Below are positions 48,010 through 61,959 of a stretch of 64,000 bases of DNA, in pieces (position 1 is the first letter of the stretch; every line of letters starts with the position of its first letter). The notes under the pieces are model-generated. The model saw only the letters and a program-made list of their open reading frames with translations, was not told where the DNA came from and made no database searches. The DNA lies in contig NC_081546.1 of NCBI RefSeq assembly GCF_901000735.1, positions 27,609,900 through 27,673,899 of the forward strand, given 5' to 3'. The position numbers and the translations under genes were made by a program. This DNA is from Corylus avellana (Eukaryota > Streptophyta > Magnoliopsida > Fagales > Betulaceae).

Positions 48010-51000
48010 AGGTTAGTAGGGTTGGGGTTGCAGCTGATGTTGCTGCATTGCTACACAACTGCAAGTTGGGCTGCTCTGTGGACCTTCTAGCTCATTCTAT
48101 ATCTCTCCCGATTTAGAGAGAGAGAGAGAAGAGGTGGTTGGTCCTACAAGGCAATTGATACCTGATCAGAGCTTAGTTAATAACCCAGAAGCAGAATCAT
48201 AAATGCATCACAAGAGAAGTAACTTAAGGATAAAGATGCAATGTGCGAATTAGGAAATATGACAATTTCCATTTCAAATGAACTAGATAAGATTCGGTTA
48301 GGTATAGTAGAAGGATATTTTTGTCTTTTTATTTTTTTAGAGAATAAAAATATTCTTCCACTATAAGTAATTGGATATTATCCAGTTCATTTAAAATGGA
48401 GAGGATCTTAAGTCGGATTTCTCTATTTTATTTGAACTAAATAATATCCTGTTAGTATTTTTATCTCCTCAAAAAGATAAAAATACTTATTCAATATAAC
48501 TAATCGGATATTATTCAGTTCAAATGAAATGGAGATGATGTTGTTCCCTCATTGATAGCGTTGTTTCCGGTGTTAATGAGGTCAAATGAGACAAATTTAC
48601 CTTTTGATTTTCAAAATTCTTTAATTTTTTCAACGAGAAATGTTAAACAAATTCTCACCTTTATACTTTCAAGTGTTTGTATCCTAACTTAGCGGTCATT
48701 AAAAATAACTATCGTATTCAGAATCTAACAATAATCTATCTAAAATTTAATGATAATTTTCGCTGACCAATCACTTGTTTTAGCATTAATTCCCACTTTC
48801 TCAAAAAATTAAAAAAAAAAAAAAATCTACTACAAATTCTGAGCAAGATAACTCATATGAGAGGTTGTGTCAAACCAATTACCTAGGTATTTGAGCTTGG
48901 CTCGCCTCTCTCCCTATATATGTACATTAAATTATCGGTTTGATAATGAATATGCCAAGCTCTCAATTTTTTCAAATTTCTAATATTTTTACTTTATATA
49001 TCACATTAATAAATTATTATTATTATTATTCAAATAAAAATTCATTATAAAATAAAACTTTTTTACATATATCTAGTTACTGTATATCACTTCAATCACT
49101 TCCCAACTAAAAATTACTTACTTGACATTATCACGTAGAGTTAAGATGTAAACTCAAGACAGTCGCTCTGATACTATGTTAAATTATCATGTAATTTAAA
49201 ACTGATAAGTAATTTTTAACTTATCCATTTAATTAATTAATATATTAACTCTCTCTCTAGTGGTCCTAAATATATATAAAGAGAGAGAGAGGATATTGGA
49301 GGTGAATTTGATGTGGGGTTGGAAGTCTTATGACCTCCATCGGCCTGCACCTTTTGATTCTTTGGCTATGGCATATAAGACAAGAGGCGTTGGAGGCCTG
49401 GTCTATTAAGGACTGCTCATTAGCCAACACAGAAGTCTCCATCACCTCATAATTTCTCTTGGGGTAGTAAAGCCCCTAATTCTTAAACATATGGTGCAGG
49501 TCAAAATCCCTGAAATTTTTCCAAGGAAAAAAGAAAAAAAAAAAAAAAACTCTTTCGAATTCAACGACAAAACCAAACTAACTTGGACAACGACATTATT
49601 GATTGTTTTTTCCATTATTGGACAGATGTCTGTTAATCAACTTCAATCTTTAATTAGCAAATTAATTAATAATGTAAAAAATGGGATTGATTACCCGTTT
49701 GGTGGGGTTGTACGTGAAAGAAAAAACTTGTCTGTTTAGTGGATGTGATGTGGAGGAGTTAAAAGGTTTGGCCATCCTTCAACAAATTATCATATTTTAT
49801 ATATAAACGTGCAATGAAAGTGGTTCAACAAATTTGATTGGTCAAATTTAATTAATTAGCAGACCTAGCTAAAAGACAAGTTTTATTATACCTTTCTTGC
49901 ACATCAGGAATCAAGGTATATATATATATATATATATATATAGTGCAATTATTTCATTAATCGGAGTTTCGTTGCATTAATTTTGCCTAAGTAAGAATGA
50001 TGACATTTATACACACTTAATTAAAAGTAGATTACAGAGCAAAGAAGCAAAGGTACTTTATGTGACATCATTATATTATAGTTTGTCAATAATTTAAAGA
50101 TCAAGCTTGTCCTTAATTTACTAATTAAGGTGAAAAAAAAAAAGAAAAGAATAGGGATGGTACATATAGAAATAGATTTTAGCTTGAACATTTCGACTAG
50201 TAGAAACTAGAAACTCCTAAACTCAGTCTCTAAACAAATGGCATATATATACATATTTTTTTAATAACATGTAAGTTATTATATGCTTTTTAATAACATT
50301 TATAAGAAAGCACGTGATTCTCACATGATTAAAGACAAGTGCCATTTGTATAGAGACTAGTTGTAAGAACTTTTACAATTTAATTTGTAGGAAATTTTTA
50401 TCCAAAATAAAATATTATAATTCATATCTTGATACCCACTCTCAGACACTTATTTAGTTGATTGGGTACCGCCTTTTTTTTTTTTTTTTTTTCAAAAGAG
50501 TTTTGTGGTTCGTTTTAGAAAGTGTACTAATGATAAAGCTAGCTATATCTGAAAATTCTTTTACCTAATACGATCAGGATCTCCTATAATTTTTTAAAAA
50601 ATTGTAGATTCTTAAATTAAATAATTTAGACCGTTTCTAAGTATCGAAACAATAAGAAAACACCTCATATTAAAAATGTGGCATATTATCAAGGCAACCA
50701 TAAATAATTTTTCTCCCAAAATACTATTTTCTCATTTTTGCAGAGATACTACTTCTATAGAAAACAAAAAGACAATTTTTGACCCAAATTTTTTTACAGC
50801 ATAGACAGCAAGAACCTGATGAAAATATACTCAATTCTCAATTATAACATGCCACATTTTTAATATGTGGCATTTTCTTAAGTGTTTCAATACTTAAAGT
50901 GGCATAAATTTCATAATTTGATTATCTACAAGATCTTAGATCCGATTTGGTCAGACACTCAAAAGTCTTAAAACGGTAGGTTAATTTCTTCCAAAATTCC

Positions 51001-52005
51001 CCTCCCCCATTTATGATCACAAATTATAAATATAGCTGCACTTGTTGACCAATATAGATGAGATCGATCTCTCCAGTCTCCATGAGCACCACATGCTCTG
51101 ACAATGGTGATTGAATTAATACTCCAATAGTAGTGATCAGTCTGACCTAATTATATATATAGTCGTTGCTTCTTCCTCTAAAACTCTTACTATTATAGTC
51201 TTATAGATGCATGAGATCGATCTCTTCCATGATTTCCGAAATGCTGTTTCCTCACATTAATCCTCGTGCCTTCTGCAAGCGTGCAAAACCTCTCTGTACC
51301 ATGGGGAACATCACTGTCCAGGAAGCTTCTCCTTCCTTCTTTATTCTCAAGAAGATGATGAATATGTTTCCATCTCCAACAGTGGCATTCAATGTTCATG
51401 CACCCGTGACATATATAATAAAAAATGGTGGAAGAGAAATTAATTTTTGAGGGCATACTTTATATAAAACATATATTTTTGAGGGATTTTTTTAAATTTT
51501 TTTGGAGAACTAATTTATGGAGCCCCTCAAGCGATAATTAAGTTAGTTTCGCCCCTATATATGGCGCAGTTCTTGAATAAACGATAATTGATATGATTAT
51601 TTTGAACTTGTCAAATATCAAGATAATTGAAATTAAAATATGTCTTGTTAAAAAACACACATAAAGTTATGGGTCTTTTTTTTGTTTTAAGAGGAAAATT
51701 TTGGGGCAATACAGCCTTTTACTACAATTTTTTTATAAATTCACGTGACAGTTCATATTTTATTGGAATAAATGTTGACCGTTACGTGTCAGTTCATATT
51801 TTAATAGTTGACATGATAAGTGCCACGTGAGTCCACATTTTAGTGATTGATATGGTGAATATCATGTGAACTACCATATCCATTTGTGGGGGACTTCTAG
51901 TAATATATAGTAGTAGTACCACAACGACACTCTTTTTAATATTATATGAATATAGTAAAATGAGTTATAAATTCAATATTAATATGCATGATATATATAT
52001 ATATA
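48010..52005. other. Upstream region of SCPL copy 2
   Basis: Collinear with 33660-37715 and carries the same foldbacks (48262-48540, 50570-50965, 51715-51905). A (TA)n run lies at 49918-49943. No supported gene. Confidence 0.6.
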
Positions 52006-52524
52006 NNNNNNNNNNNNNNNNNNNNNNNNNNNNNNNNNNNNNNNNNNNNNNNNNNNNNNNNNNNNNNNNNNNNNNNNNNNNNNNNNNNNNNNNNNNNNNN
52101 NNNNNNNNNNNNNNNNNNNNNNNNNNNNNNNNNNNNNNNNNNNNNNNNNNNNNNNNNNNNNNNNNNNNNNNNNNNNNNNNNNNNNNNNNNNNNNNNNNNN
52201 NNNNNNNNNNNNNNNNNNNNNNNNNNNNNNNNNNNNNNNNNNNNNNNNNNNNNNNNNNNNNNNNNNNNNNNNNNNNNNNNNNNNNNNNNNNNNNNNNNNN
52301 NNNNNNNNNNNNNNNNNNNNNNNNNNNNNNNNNNNNNNNNNNNNNNNNNNNNNNNNNNNNNNNNNNNNNNNNNNNNNNNNNNNNNNNNNNNNNNNNNNNN
52401 NNNNNNNNNNNNNNNNNNNNNNNNNNNNNNNNNNNNNNNNNNNNNNNNNNNNNNNNNNNNNNNNNNNNNNNNNNNNNNNNNNNNNNNNNNNNNNNNNNNN
52501 NNNNNNNNNNNNNNNNNNNNNNNN
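52006..52524. other. Assembly gap, 519 N
   Basis: A non-round gap length, so probably sized from read or map data. It starts inside a (TA)n run. Confidence 1.
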
Positions 52525-52775
52525 TTTTTCAAATTAACAAAAATGTATATTTTTTTTAAATACATTTTTTTTTAATTTAAAAAAAATTTAAAAAATTTAA
52601 TAGGTGCCACGTGTCAACATCTGATTGGTCCATGTGTCAGTCCTAACGGTCAACTAACGGATGGACTAACTTGGTCCTTTATCAAAACCCTAGGAGAGTC
52701 TTGTGATAAAAATGAAACTCCAGAGAGTAAGAATAAAGTTTCAAAACCCCAGAGAATATTAAGTATTTAACCTAT
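52525..52775. mobile_element. End of an insertion present only in copy 2
   Basis: These 250 bases have no counterpart at 37746 in copy 1. They include GTGCCACGTGTCAACATC, a TAACGGTCAACTAACGG motif and repeated AAAACCC…AGAGA blocks. Homology resumes at TATATAATCTAATAG. The style fits a non-autonomous plant transposon end. The other end is inside the gap, so no superfamily is assigned. Confidence 0.55.
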
Positions 52776-54688
52776 ATATATAATCTAATAGTAAACACGA
52801 GAAAATATTGGGAGTACTAATATTACTACACATACTCTCACTCTCTATCTCCCACTCTCATATACCTTTAGGTGACATCTACTCTCATCATTGGATTTAT
52901 GATAAAGGATTATTAGATTTTGATCTAACGATGAAAATGAGAGTCACTTAAAAGTGTGTGAGAGTAGGAGTGTATGTAGCATTATTCAAGTATTAGTCTA
53001 ATTAAAAATAGTTAAGTGATGTAATTACTTGAACTCAATTCTTTTTCTCTCTCATATATAATATATATGGGCTGGGATTGAGGCCCGACATAATTTCGTG
53101 TCTAAATTGCTAGCCATTTACGTATTCAATTGTGAGAGAATTCCTTATTTTCAATTTGCAAGTAATTGTGAGAATCCAGATCCTAATACGTGAATGATGG
53201 AATTGGATGAGATCAATACCTTTCCTTATCCTTGAAGTTCCCAAGTGTTCACCTCCCTTTCCCATGCCGACATATTAATGGATAAATTAAAATGTTGATT
53301 TGTTATGATGGGCATGCATGACCTCAACCATCCACCCATCATGTTCCAACGGCTACGGCACGGGCCGTTGACCCTTATGCTTCCCTCCAATTCGCTCTAC
53401 TTTTCTCTTTCTCCACAATCAAGAAGATAAGCATGCATGGAGTTAGAGAAGAGGCTGTCTTCTATAACGAAGAATGAATTTATCCGTGGTAGTAGTGACG
53501 GTGGTTTAGCGGTCTTCGAAAAATTTGTAAGTGAACCGGATATATATGTATTAGGATGAGAGTTCAATTTTCGAAATCAAAATCTTCAATTCTATTATAA
53601 GTATTAGTTGCATTGAGTCTAGCTTATTGATGTCCTGATGAAGTTGGGTCAGGTTATAGTCCAGTCAAACTTTAAAAAGTATATGTAGTTTCCACCGTCT
53701 TGACACCTTCTACGCATCTCCTAGAGGATAAGTGTTATTATAGTCACACTTAAGTAAAATAGCTACAATTGATTTATCCCGCCTACCATTTTGCTTTAAA
53801 CAAAAAAAAAAAAAATTCCATGCCAAAGTTACTGATTAATGTGTTTGTTGAGAAATGCTACAACACTCTCATTCTCATATTCACACTCTCAAACTTCCTG
53901 ATTCGGTGTTTAAAAGCATTATTAGATCAAAATTCAATAATGATCTATTTCAAGTTTAAAGCCACATCACAGAGTATGAAAGTGAGTGTTAGAATTTAAT
54001 TTAATCATTTAAATTAATCTTGAGCTTAAGTTTTGTCTCCGTCAATTCATACCCATTTCAATTAAGAGAAATAATTGGTGTCAATATTTTTCTTATATCA
54101 TTTTACTAATCAACCATTAAATATTACATGTGTAATATTTAATTGAAGAGAAATATAAATTAATCCCTTCTTGATTCTTATCATCTTAAACTTTTAGGAT
54201 AAATGATGATTTAATAGGGTATTAGAACAGAATGTTTTGAGTTCAAACCTTGATTTCATCAATTTCAATTAAATATTCCCCTCGGGAGTTTAAGATATAA
54301 AGTAGTCATCTAGCAAAAAACATATGTATTACTATCTAACTAAATTTGTAATGCATGTATATAAAGTTCTCTTCAGATAATGATTTTTATATCCAACAAA
54401 TAATATTAACTTCATTAAGACTAAACGACATGGAGAAAGGTGGCATTTTGATCCAACTATAACAATGATATACCCGAGATCCACTCCACCAGCCCAAATC
54501 ACGAGTGCAAGCTCAAGAGTCCAACTTTTGGGCTTAATGGGTTGGGCCTAAGCTACAAGCCCCAATCACATAAAGAACCATAGAAATAAGGTACAGAGGG
54601 TCTTAAGTAACCGCCAACAAGTGTAGAACCTGGCCGGTGTTGCATTAGGTAACTGCCACGTCCTGCCAGTGAGCCATAACTCAATTCC

Positions 54689-55364
54689 ACGCTTAGTAAC
54701 GGTAGTACCCCATCCCTTGGTCCCTTATTCTAGACAGTATTGTCAAAAAAAAAAAAAGAAAAAAAAAAGAAAAAGAAAGAGTGAAATGAGAATATTATCT
54801 CTCTTAAAATAAGAAACCAGTTCATATATATTTTATTTGAAATAGAGAGAATTTGTTTCTTGTCCACAGACGGTACCTAGCAAACAACATTTCATTAGTG
54901 AAAATCCCACGACCTACGGCCTAGTACTACTTAATGGGAGTAACGTTGGCTATGACCTGAAGGGGGGCTATCTTGTAAGGGAAAAAGATTAATAGTATTT
55001 GTCATTGTTATCACCACAAAAAAATTAGTCAATTTTAAATTTTTGTAAAACCATTTATAAAACTCATTTTTACATAGTAAGTAAATTATGTGAGACTTAC
55101 ACCTATGAGTATCTTGTTATAAACCATATAACCTAAGTGAGCAACCCATCTTCTTAATAAGAGACCAAAGTGTTATATATTGTCTTAGGGAATCGAATTT
55201 CAAAACTTGATGGATCCGAGTCCTTAGATGGGGAATGGCAACAAAGTACAAACTATTGCCCCCTACCACCCCAAATTTTTGTTTTGTTTTGTTTTGTTTT
55301 TTTTTTTTGTATTGTTTTTATTTTTTAAAACTAACTCATATTATTGGAGAATGCATATAATATG
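54689..55364. other. Unique intergenic DNA after the duplicated block
   Basis: Contains an A-rich simple run (54746-54778) and no recognisable gene. Confidence 0.5.
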
Positions 55365-55801
55365 TTAGAGCACTTACAATGGCTTAGCTATTTCTTACTT
55401 TTATTTAAAATAGATAAGCAAAACACTAAAAAATCATCTACATTGAATTATGTATCTCAAATGCAAAATACAATATTTTTTATTTTATTTTATTTTATTT
55501 TTTGCATTTGTGAACAATTCACCGCTACATGTAGCGAGCATTGTTCACACATCCATCTCATTAATTTACTATTTCTCTTTCCACATCTATATTTTTTCAA
55601 AATTTTTTCATATTATTTCTCTTCCATTCTTTCTTTGCATCTATTTTTTTTCCAAAAATTAAAAAATAGGATCTTTAAGAAAAATAAAATAGATTATCGG
55701 ATATATAATGTGTTTTAAAACTTATTAGCTAAACTAGATAAAATAGGTTTTAATTAACTATTTTGCATAAAAATATACATAAGCCATTGTGAGTGCCCTT
55801 A
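55365..55801. mobile_element. Tourist-like MITE with TTA target duplication
   Basis: The left end GAGCACTTACAATGGCTTA (55368-55386) and the inverse of the right end GGGCACTCACAATGGCTTA (55798-55780) match at 17 of 19 positions. Each is flanked by TTA (55365-55367 and 55799-55801). The 3-bp TTA duplication is the sign of PIF/Harbinger-type MITEs. The body is AT-rich and non-coding. Confidence 0.8.
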
Positions 55802-55817
55802 ATCATATAAAAATGCA

Positions 55818-55818
<1 letters not shown>

Positions 55819-55854
<36 letters not shown>
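55819..55854. repeat. Poly-A run
   Basis: About 36 A residues. No retroposon body is recognisable directly before it, because the MITE ends 20 bp upstream. Confidence 0.9.
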
Positions 55855-55856
<2 letters not shown>

Positions 55857-56264
55857 CTAAACCAATTTGAAGCAATTTGCCATTTATTATGAGAAGACTT
55901 CTAAGAGTTGAATATTCTCTAATGACAGAAGTTTATTTATATTTATTTTTAACGAACTCGTATTATTTTATGATGCAACGCGGCATTGGTTTCTCCAATA
56001 CAACACTCAAAAAATTTATTGCCTACACGTTCTACGAATTGATAAAATACTCGAACTATAATTGTCAACGCCAGCGAAGGTCTTCCACAACCGGCCGTCA
56101 CACTGAATTTCGATGAGACATTTGTGGACAATCTGCCACATAACTAAAATACAATATAAAACAGCCCTCCACTTACATCCGCTTGTGGGCGAGCGACACC
56201 AATTGCACAGAGTTTCGATGACACTCCGGCCGGGTTTAAAGCTTCCGTTTATATTAACGTTATT

Positions 56265-56482
56265 TTGACCTCGGATCCAACACGTTACACGTACAGTAAG
56301 GAAATTTACTTTTAAAACGTGTGACCAACTTGTATTATCATTATTTTTTTATGATGCAACGGGAGAATGGACTTCAAGATGGGAAAGGGGAATATTGAAT
56401 GATGGACTTGTCTATTTATCTTTAAATAGAGTCTTATGAACTCTGCAGTAATCTCTAAGCAGTATTCACACATTCATAGAAA
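56265..56482 (+). promoter_or_regulatory. Proximal promoter of the TNL gene
   Basis: A W-box core TTGACC lies at 56265-56270, a WRKY-type site common before immune receptor genes. A TATA-like TATTTAT lies at 56413-56419, 64 bp before the ATG. Both are weak, short matches. Confidence 0.35.
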
Positions 56483-59400
56483 ATGACTTCTTCCATCTCC
56501 ATTCGAGGAAGGTCTTCCTCTTCCATCAATCCAATTTCTTACGACGTATTCTTGAGTTTTAGAGGTGAAGATACTCGTAAAACTTTTACTGCTCATTTAT
56601 GCGAAGCTTTGCGTCAAAAGGGAATTCACACCTTCATGGATGACAAGTTAAGAAGCGGAGAGGAAATTTCACCGGCACTTATCAAAGCTATTGAAGAGTC
56701 AAAGATTTCAATCATTGTATTTTCTAAAAATTATGCATCATCCAGATGGTGCTTGGACGAGCTAATAAAGATCCTCGAGTGTAGAAAAAGAATGGGAACA
56801 CATGTTCTACCCTTGTTTTACAACGTAAATCCATCGGATATACGGAATCAAACTAATACTGTTGGAGAAGCATTTGTCAAACATGAAGAGAGGTTCAAAA
56901 ATGATGAAATGAAGATACAGATGTGGAAGATAGCCCTAATAGAAGCAACAAATTTGTCCGGAAAGCATTTGGATAACATGTATTTCTCATCACTCTTGCG
57001 CCTTCCTTCTAGATTATTCTATATTTTGTTTTCTTCTAATTATTTTACAGCCTTATATATTCATAGAAACAAAAAAAGCACATCATTATACTTGTACACC
57101 TGCTTTCATGCATGTGAAGTATGCATCAACTATATATCTTACATTTAAAGATCTCTACATGTTATTAATCTTTTAAATAATTTTTGTTCAAGATTTAATT
57201 AAACTCTACCGATTATTTAGTTTTAGATGGTATAATTTGCTTAAATAACTTATTCATGACCTAATAATTGAAAATGAACTTTCCATTTGTTGTGGTATAT
57301 ATAGGTTTGTACCACTAACTTTTCTTTATAGTAGATCTAGCATGTTTACTACATAATTTCTATTCTTTTTATATGAAAGTAACTCATTAGATGTCTTGTT
57401 ATCTTTTTGTATTTGTAGGAATGAACCTGAATTTATTTGCGAAATCATTAAATGGGTAAATTCCATATTAGTAAAAAAGGCATCTTTTGAAGTTGCCAAA
57501 TATCCCGTTGGAATAGAGTCCCGTGTACAAGATGTAAATTCGCTTTTAGCTATAGATCAGAAGAATGACACTACATGCATGGTCGGGATCTTCGGAATTG
57601 GTGGAATTGGTAAGACAACTATCGTCAAAGCTATCTACAACTCGATTGCTTTTCAGTTTGAATGTAGTTGTTTTCTTGGAGACATTAGAGAAACTTCCAA
57701 CAAAATAGGCGGTCTGATAAATTTGCAAAAAAAACTTCTTTCTAAGATCTTAGGAGGTTCAAGTCTAATAGTTGACAACGTTGATCATGGAATTACTTTG
57801 ATAAAGCAGAGGCTTCGCAGTTTAAGAGTACTTCTAGTACTTGACGATGTGGATAAGTTGGACCATTTAGAAAAGCTAGCTGGAAAACGTGATTGGTTTG
57901 GTTTAGGAAGTAGAATCATCATAGCAACAAGAGATGCACATTTACTTATTGCACATGGGGTTGATTCAATATACCAAGTGAATGTGTTGAATGATAATGA
58001 AGCTCTTCAACTCTTTAGTTGGCATGCTTTCGGCAGTGAGAAACCTTACAACGATTTTGTTAAACTCACAAAACATGTACTGAGTTATGCTGGGGGCCTA
58101 CCATTGGCTTTAGAAGTGCTGGGTTCGGAATTATCTGGTAAAAGTTCGTATGAATGGATAAATACATTGGATAAGTATAAAAAAATTCCTAATAAAACAA
58201 TTCAAGAAATACTTAAAATAAGTTACGATGGGCTAGATGAAACTGTGAAGGCTATTTTCCTTGATATTGCTTGTTTTTTCAAAGGACAAGAATCAGATCA
58301 TGTCACTAGTATACTAGAAGGGTGTGGTTTATTTCCATATAGTGGTTTATCAATGCTTGAGTGTAAGTCTCTCATATGGTATGAGTATTGGTTCAGTTCA
58401 ACTCAGTCTTACAGAACATTGGAGATGCATGACTTGCTACAAGAAATGGGTAGAGAAATTGTTCGACAAGAATCACCTAAAGAACCTGGAAAGCGTAGTA
58501 GACTGTGGTTTCATGAAGATGTTAATCATGTTCTACAGGAAAATACGGTAAGAGTTATATTAAAAATCCCTTTTGATTTTAGATTTGTTTCATTTTCATA
58601 AGTTGAGCTACTAGAAAAATGAAATGTCACATGCAAATATGTGTATGTGGATACAAATATGTTACAGAAAATAATCAAATAATTGGAATGAATTTAATTT
58701 CAAAACCAAATAAAAATTACAATAATTACAATTAATAGAGTCTGACTATTTAATTGGCTGTGTTTTTGTAAACTCATTTGTAAATTTGTTTTCAAATAAC
58801 ATGATAGTAAATTTATCTCGACCTCTATTTAGATTTTACAAAATAATATTTTGTTTGAGATTTTACAAAATAACAATTTTGCATGAATGTAGATGTTAAT
58901 GTGACTTCAAGGGTTGAATAATCACATAAAAATAGTGACACTCATAATTGAAGGAGAACATGTGAGCATTGTGAGGTTAATCCCCCTTGAGAAAAAAAAA
59001 AAAAAAAAATCCAATTAGAAATTTTAAAGATTATAATTAAGTTTTTTTTTTCTTAAAAAAAAAAAGTATAAATACAATTTTTGGAAATGCAAAAAGTTTA
59101 ATAAAGAAAATGTTTTCAAAACAATCAGATTTTTAAAAACAGTAAATTGTTTATGCACAATTGTTTCAAGTGTAAGGGTGTTGATCGATTTCATGTAGAG
59201 CAACAAAAGACAGTAAAAGTCTTTTAAAAAAGTTGGGTTAGTGTTGCTGCAGCATGATGGTGGTGGCCACCCGAAGCACTTGGCGACCTCGCGATTGCCG
59301 CCAAGCTGCCAGATAAACACCGCGGTGCTTGCTGCAGCCACTATAATTTTCAACTTTTTTAATATTTATTTTATCTTGTATAAATATTTCTCAATTTTTG

Positions 59401-61959
59401 GTTTTTTAAAAACATTTCTCAAATTTTACCCTTTTTCAAACTTATTTTCAAAATCCAAAACTTTTTTTATTTTTTTTAGAAACCAAAACACTTCTCTTAC
59501 CAAATACGAAGCCACTTTGAATAATTTATTTATTTATTTTGCAATAACTAATAAAAGAAATTTGAGGAATAATATTACAAAAGAGCTGAATATTAAATGG
59601 AATGCTTTTAATTAAGAAGAATAAATAAATCATCAATGGTAACTACTTTTATTATTTTAAAGATGTGCACAGTTTTATGAACAAATAATGGTAATATATG
59701 TATATATAAAATATAAATTAGTTTTGAGAATGTGATGATGAGTCACTTTAGGACATTCCAATAATAAAAACAAAGTAGTCATTATGAAAAAATAAAATAA
59801 AAGAATGAATATACGAATATACGAAGACAAACATATGGAGTATAAGCTTGTTTCTTTTTACAGAATAATATATTGATCAATATAATAATTATAGTTCTAG
59901 CCACTGTTAAAATATGGAGAACTTTATGTTATGATTTTTCTGGTAGACTTAACTAAACATTGTCTTGGACCTTGGTAGGGAACAAACGAAGTTGAGGGCA
60001 TATTGATAGATTTGCCTAAGTCGAGCCGGATACACTTGAGTCCCAATGCGTTCGAGAATATGAAAATGCTCAGACTGCTTATAAATCGTAATGCATATTT
60101 TTCTGAAGAGCCTAATTTTCTCTCTAATGGGTTAAGATTGCTTGATTGGCCTAAGTATTCAGGAGAATCTTTTCCCTCCAATTTTTGTGGAACAAACATT
60201 GTAGTTTTAAAAATGCATGACAGTCAACTCAAGAAACTTGAGGGAGTTCAGGTAGAATTATTGTTTTTAATATTTCTTGGTTTCAATTACATCTTTCAAA
60301 GTTCAAACTAATTTATTTCTTTTTTTTTTCTTGTCAGAATTTCCAAAGCATGAAAATTATGGATTTCACTAATTGTGAGTTCCTTGAAAAAATCCCTGAC
60401 GTTTCAAGGATCCCACATTTAGTGAAGTTGATTCTTGATGGTTGCAAAAATTTAGTTGCGGTTCATCCTTCGGTTGGATACCTGAAGAATCTTGTTCTTT
60501 TGAGTGCTGTAGAGTGCTATAATCTTACGAGTTTTCCGAGCAGCATTGATTTGACTTCTCTAGGATCTCTTTTCGTTTGTGGTTGCTCAAGGCTTAAGAA
60601 CTTTCCTAAAATTGAGAATCAAATGAAAAAATTAGAGTACATCGACTTTAGATATACTGGTATAGAGGAACTACCTTTATGCATTGGGCACCTTGTTGAA
60701 GTTAAACAATTACTTCTATCCGGTTGCACAAACCTTACGAATCTTCCTGATGGGATTAGTGAGTTGGAACAATTGGAGGAATTGTCTCTAGATTATACTG
60801 ATATAAAAGAACTGCCTTCATCATCCATTGGGTACTTGGGTAGGATCACAACATTAGATCTAGAAGGTTGCACAAACCTCATGAATCTTCCAGATAACAT
60901 TTATCAGTTGCAATGTTTGGTGATCCTTCGCTTGAAAGGATGCGAGGAACTTCGAGAAATTTTAAGACTTCCACCAAATGTAGTAGAAGTAGATGCTGGG
61001 GGGTGTGTGTCGTTGGCAATATTTTTAGAAGAAGCTAGAACATCTGAGGGGGTCAGAATGGCATCTCCGACATTGCAATCGTTGAGTCTTGGAAACAATG
61101 TCGTGACAGAATCGAATTTCTCGATTCAATGTGATTGCCCTTCTAGTTTGAAATTTCTATCTTTATCGCGTAGCGCTATTGTTAGCCTTCCTACGTGGCT
61201 CCACACATTTGTTGGATTGGAGGAACTTTACTTGAACCGTTGCAAGCAACTTGAGGAAATTCCAGAACTTCCACCGAATATGAAAAAGGTAAATGCGAGA
61301 GGATGCACATCATTGAAAAGATTTCAATTTAATAATATAAACGATTTACCAATGCTTGAAGAGATTGACTTCTCCAATTGCCATGAAAATATGGGGGATG
61401 ACCTGCAAATTCGTTTAATGAGTGAGGTACCTCTCTTACACCTATATATATACTTTTTAGTGTGTGCCTTTGTAGGTCTTATTACTAAAAATTTGTCATA
61501 TCCATGTAACAGGGATATTCTACGGACCGTAAATTTGGGTGTATATTTCCAGGAAACAAGATTCCAAATTGGTTCAGCCATCGTAAAGAGGTTTCAAATA
61601 CTAAATGGTGTGAGATAGTTATCAATGAGGCAGTACATTTGGATGGGGAGAATACAACATTTGCTTTCTCTACTGTTATTGGAACCGAGGGTGTGCATTC
61701 TTTTAAAATTCTTGTTGAAGTCATCAATAATGGCCAACGCATCTATTTTCACAGGTCTCATTATATATGGAATTCATCCGGCTTAGATCATGTATATTTG
61801 CATTATCCTGGTTCACAGTATTCTCAGTTAAAGATGGATAATCTTCGAGTTGTATTTAAATTTGAGGGTGAATATTCTTCATCAAGATTCTTTAAAAGTT
61901 GCGGATTTCATCTAGAACATAAATATAAAGGGAAAGGTTTAATGGATTCAACTTTCTAA
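56483..61959 (+). CDS. TIR-NB-LRR immune receptor with C-terminal C-JID domain (TNL)
   Basis: Five exons: 56483-56979, 57419-58547, 59979-60251, 60338-61426, 61513-61959; 1144 residues, all phases joining. TIR domain at about 18-155 (YDVFLSFRGEDTR, then SSRWCLDEL with the NADase-type Glu). NB-ARC in exon 2: P-loop GIGGIGKTT (225-233), kinase-2 LLVLDDVD (304-311), RNBS-B GSRIIIATRD, GLPLAL (from 392), RNBS-D IFLDIACFF, and MHD (502-504). Leucine-rich repeats fill exons 3-4 (about 560-990), with many LxxLxLxGC-type units. Exon 5 is the C-JID/post-LRR domain (GCIFPGNKIPNWF, FSTVIGT). All NB-ARC motifs are intact, so an ATP-switching intracellular receptor is expected. The pathogen effector recognised is unknown. 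The TAA at 61957 looks premature (see the next feature). Intron 2 (1431 bp) holds a GC-rich foldback. Confidence 0.93.
59223..59362. mobile_element. GC-rich foldback in TNL intron 2
   Basis: TTAAAAAAGTTGGG…GCTGCAGCA (59225-59253) is inverted at TGCTGCAGCCACTAT…CAACTTTTTTAA (59329-59361). The core is GC-rich (GGTGGTGGCCACCC, ATTGCCGCCAAGC), unlike the AT-rich intron around it. It is probably a small non-autonomous transposon of the same style as 9925-10182. Confidence 0.5.

Noticed and set aside
51942..52575. Long open frames of about 200 codons on both strands
   Set aside because: They run through the 519-N gap and consist almost wholly of unknown residues.
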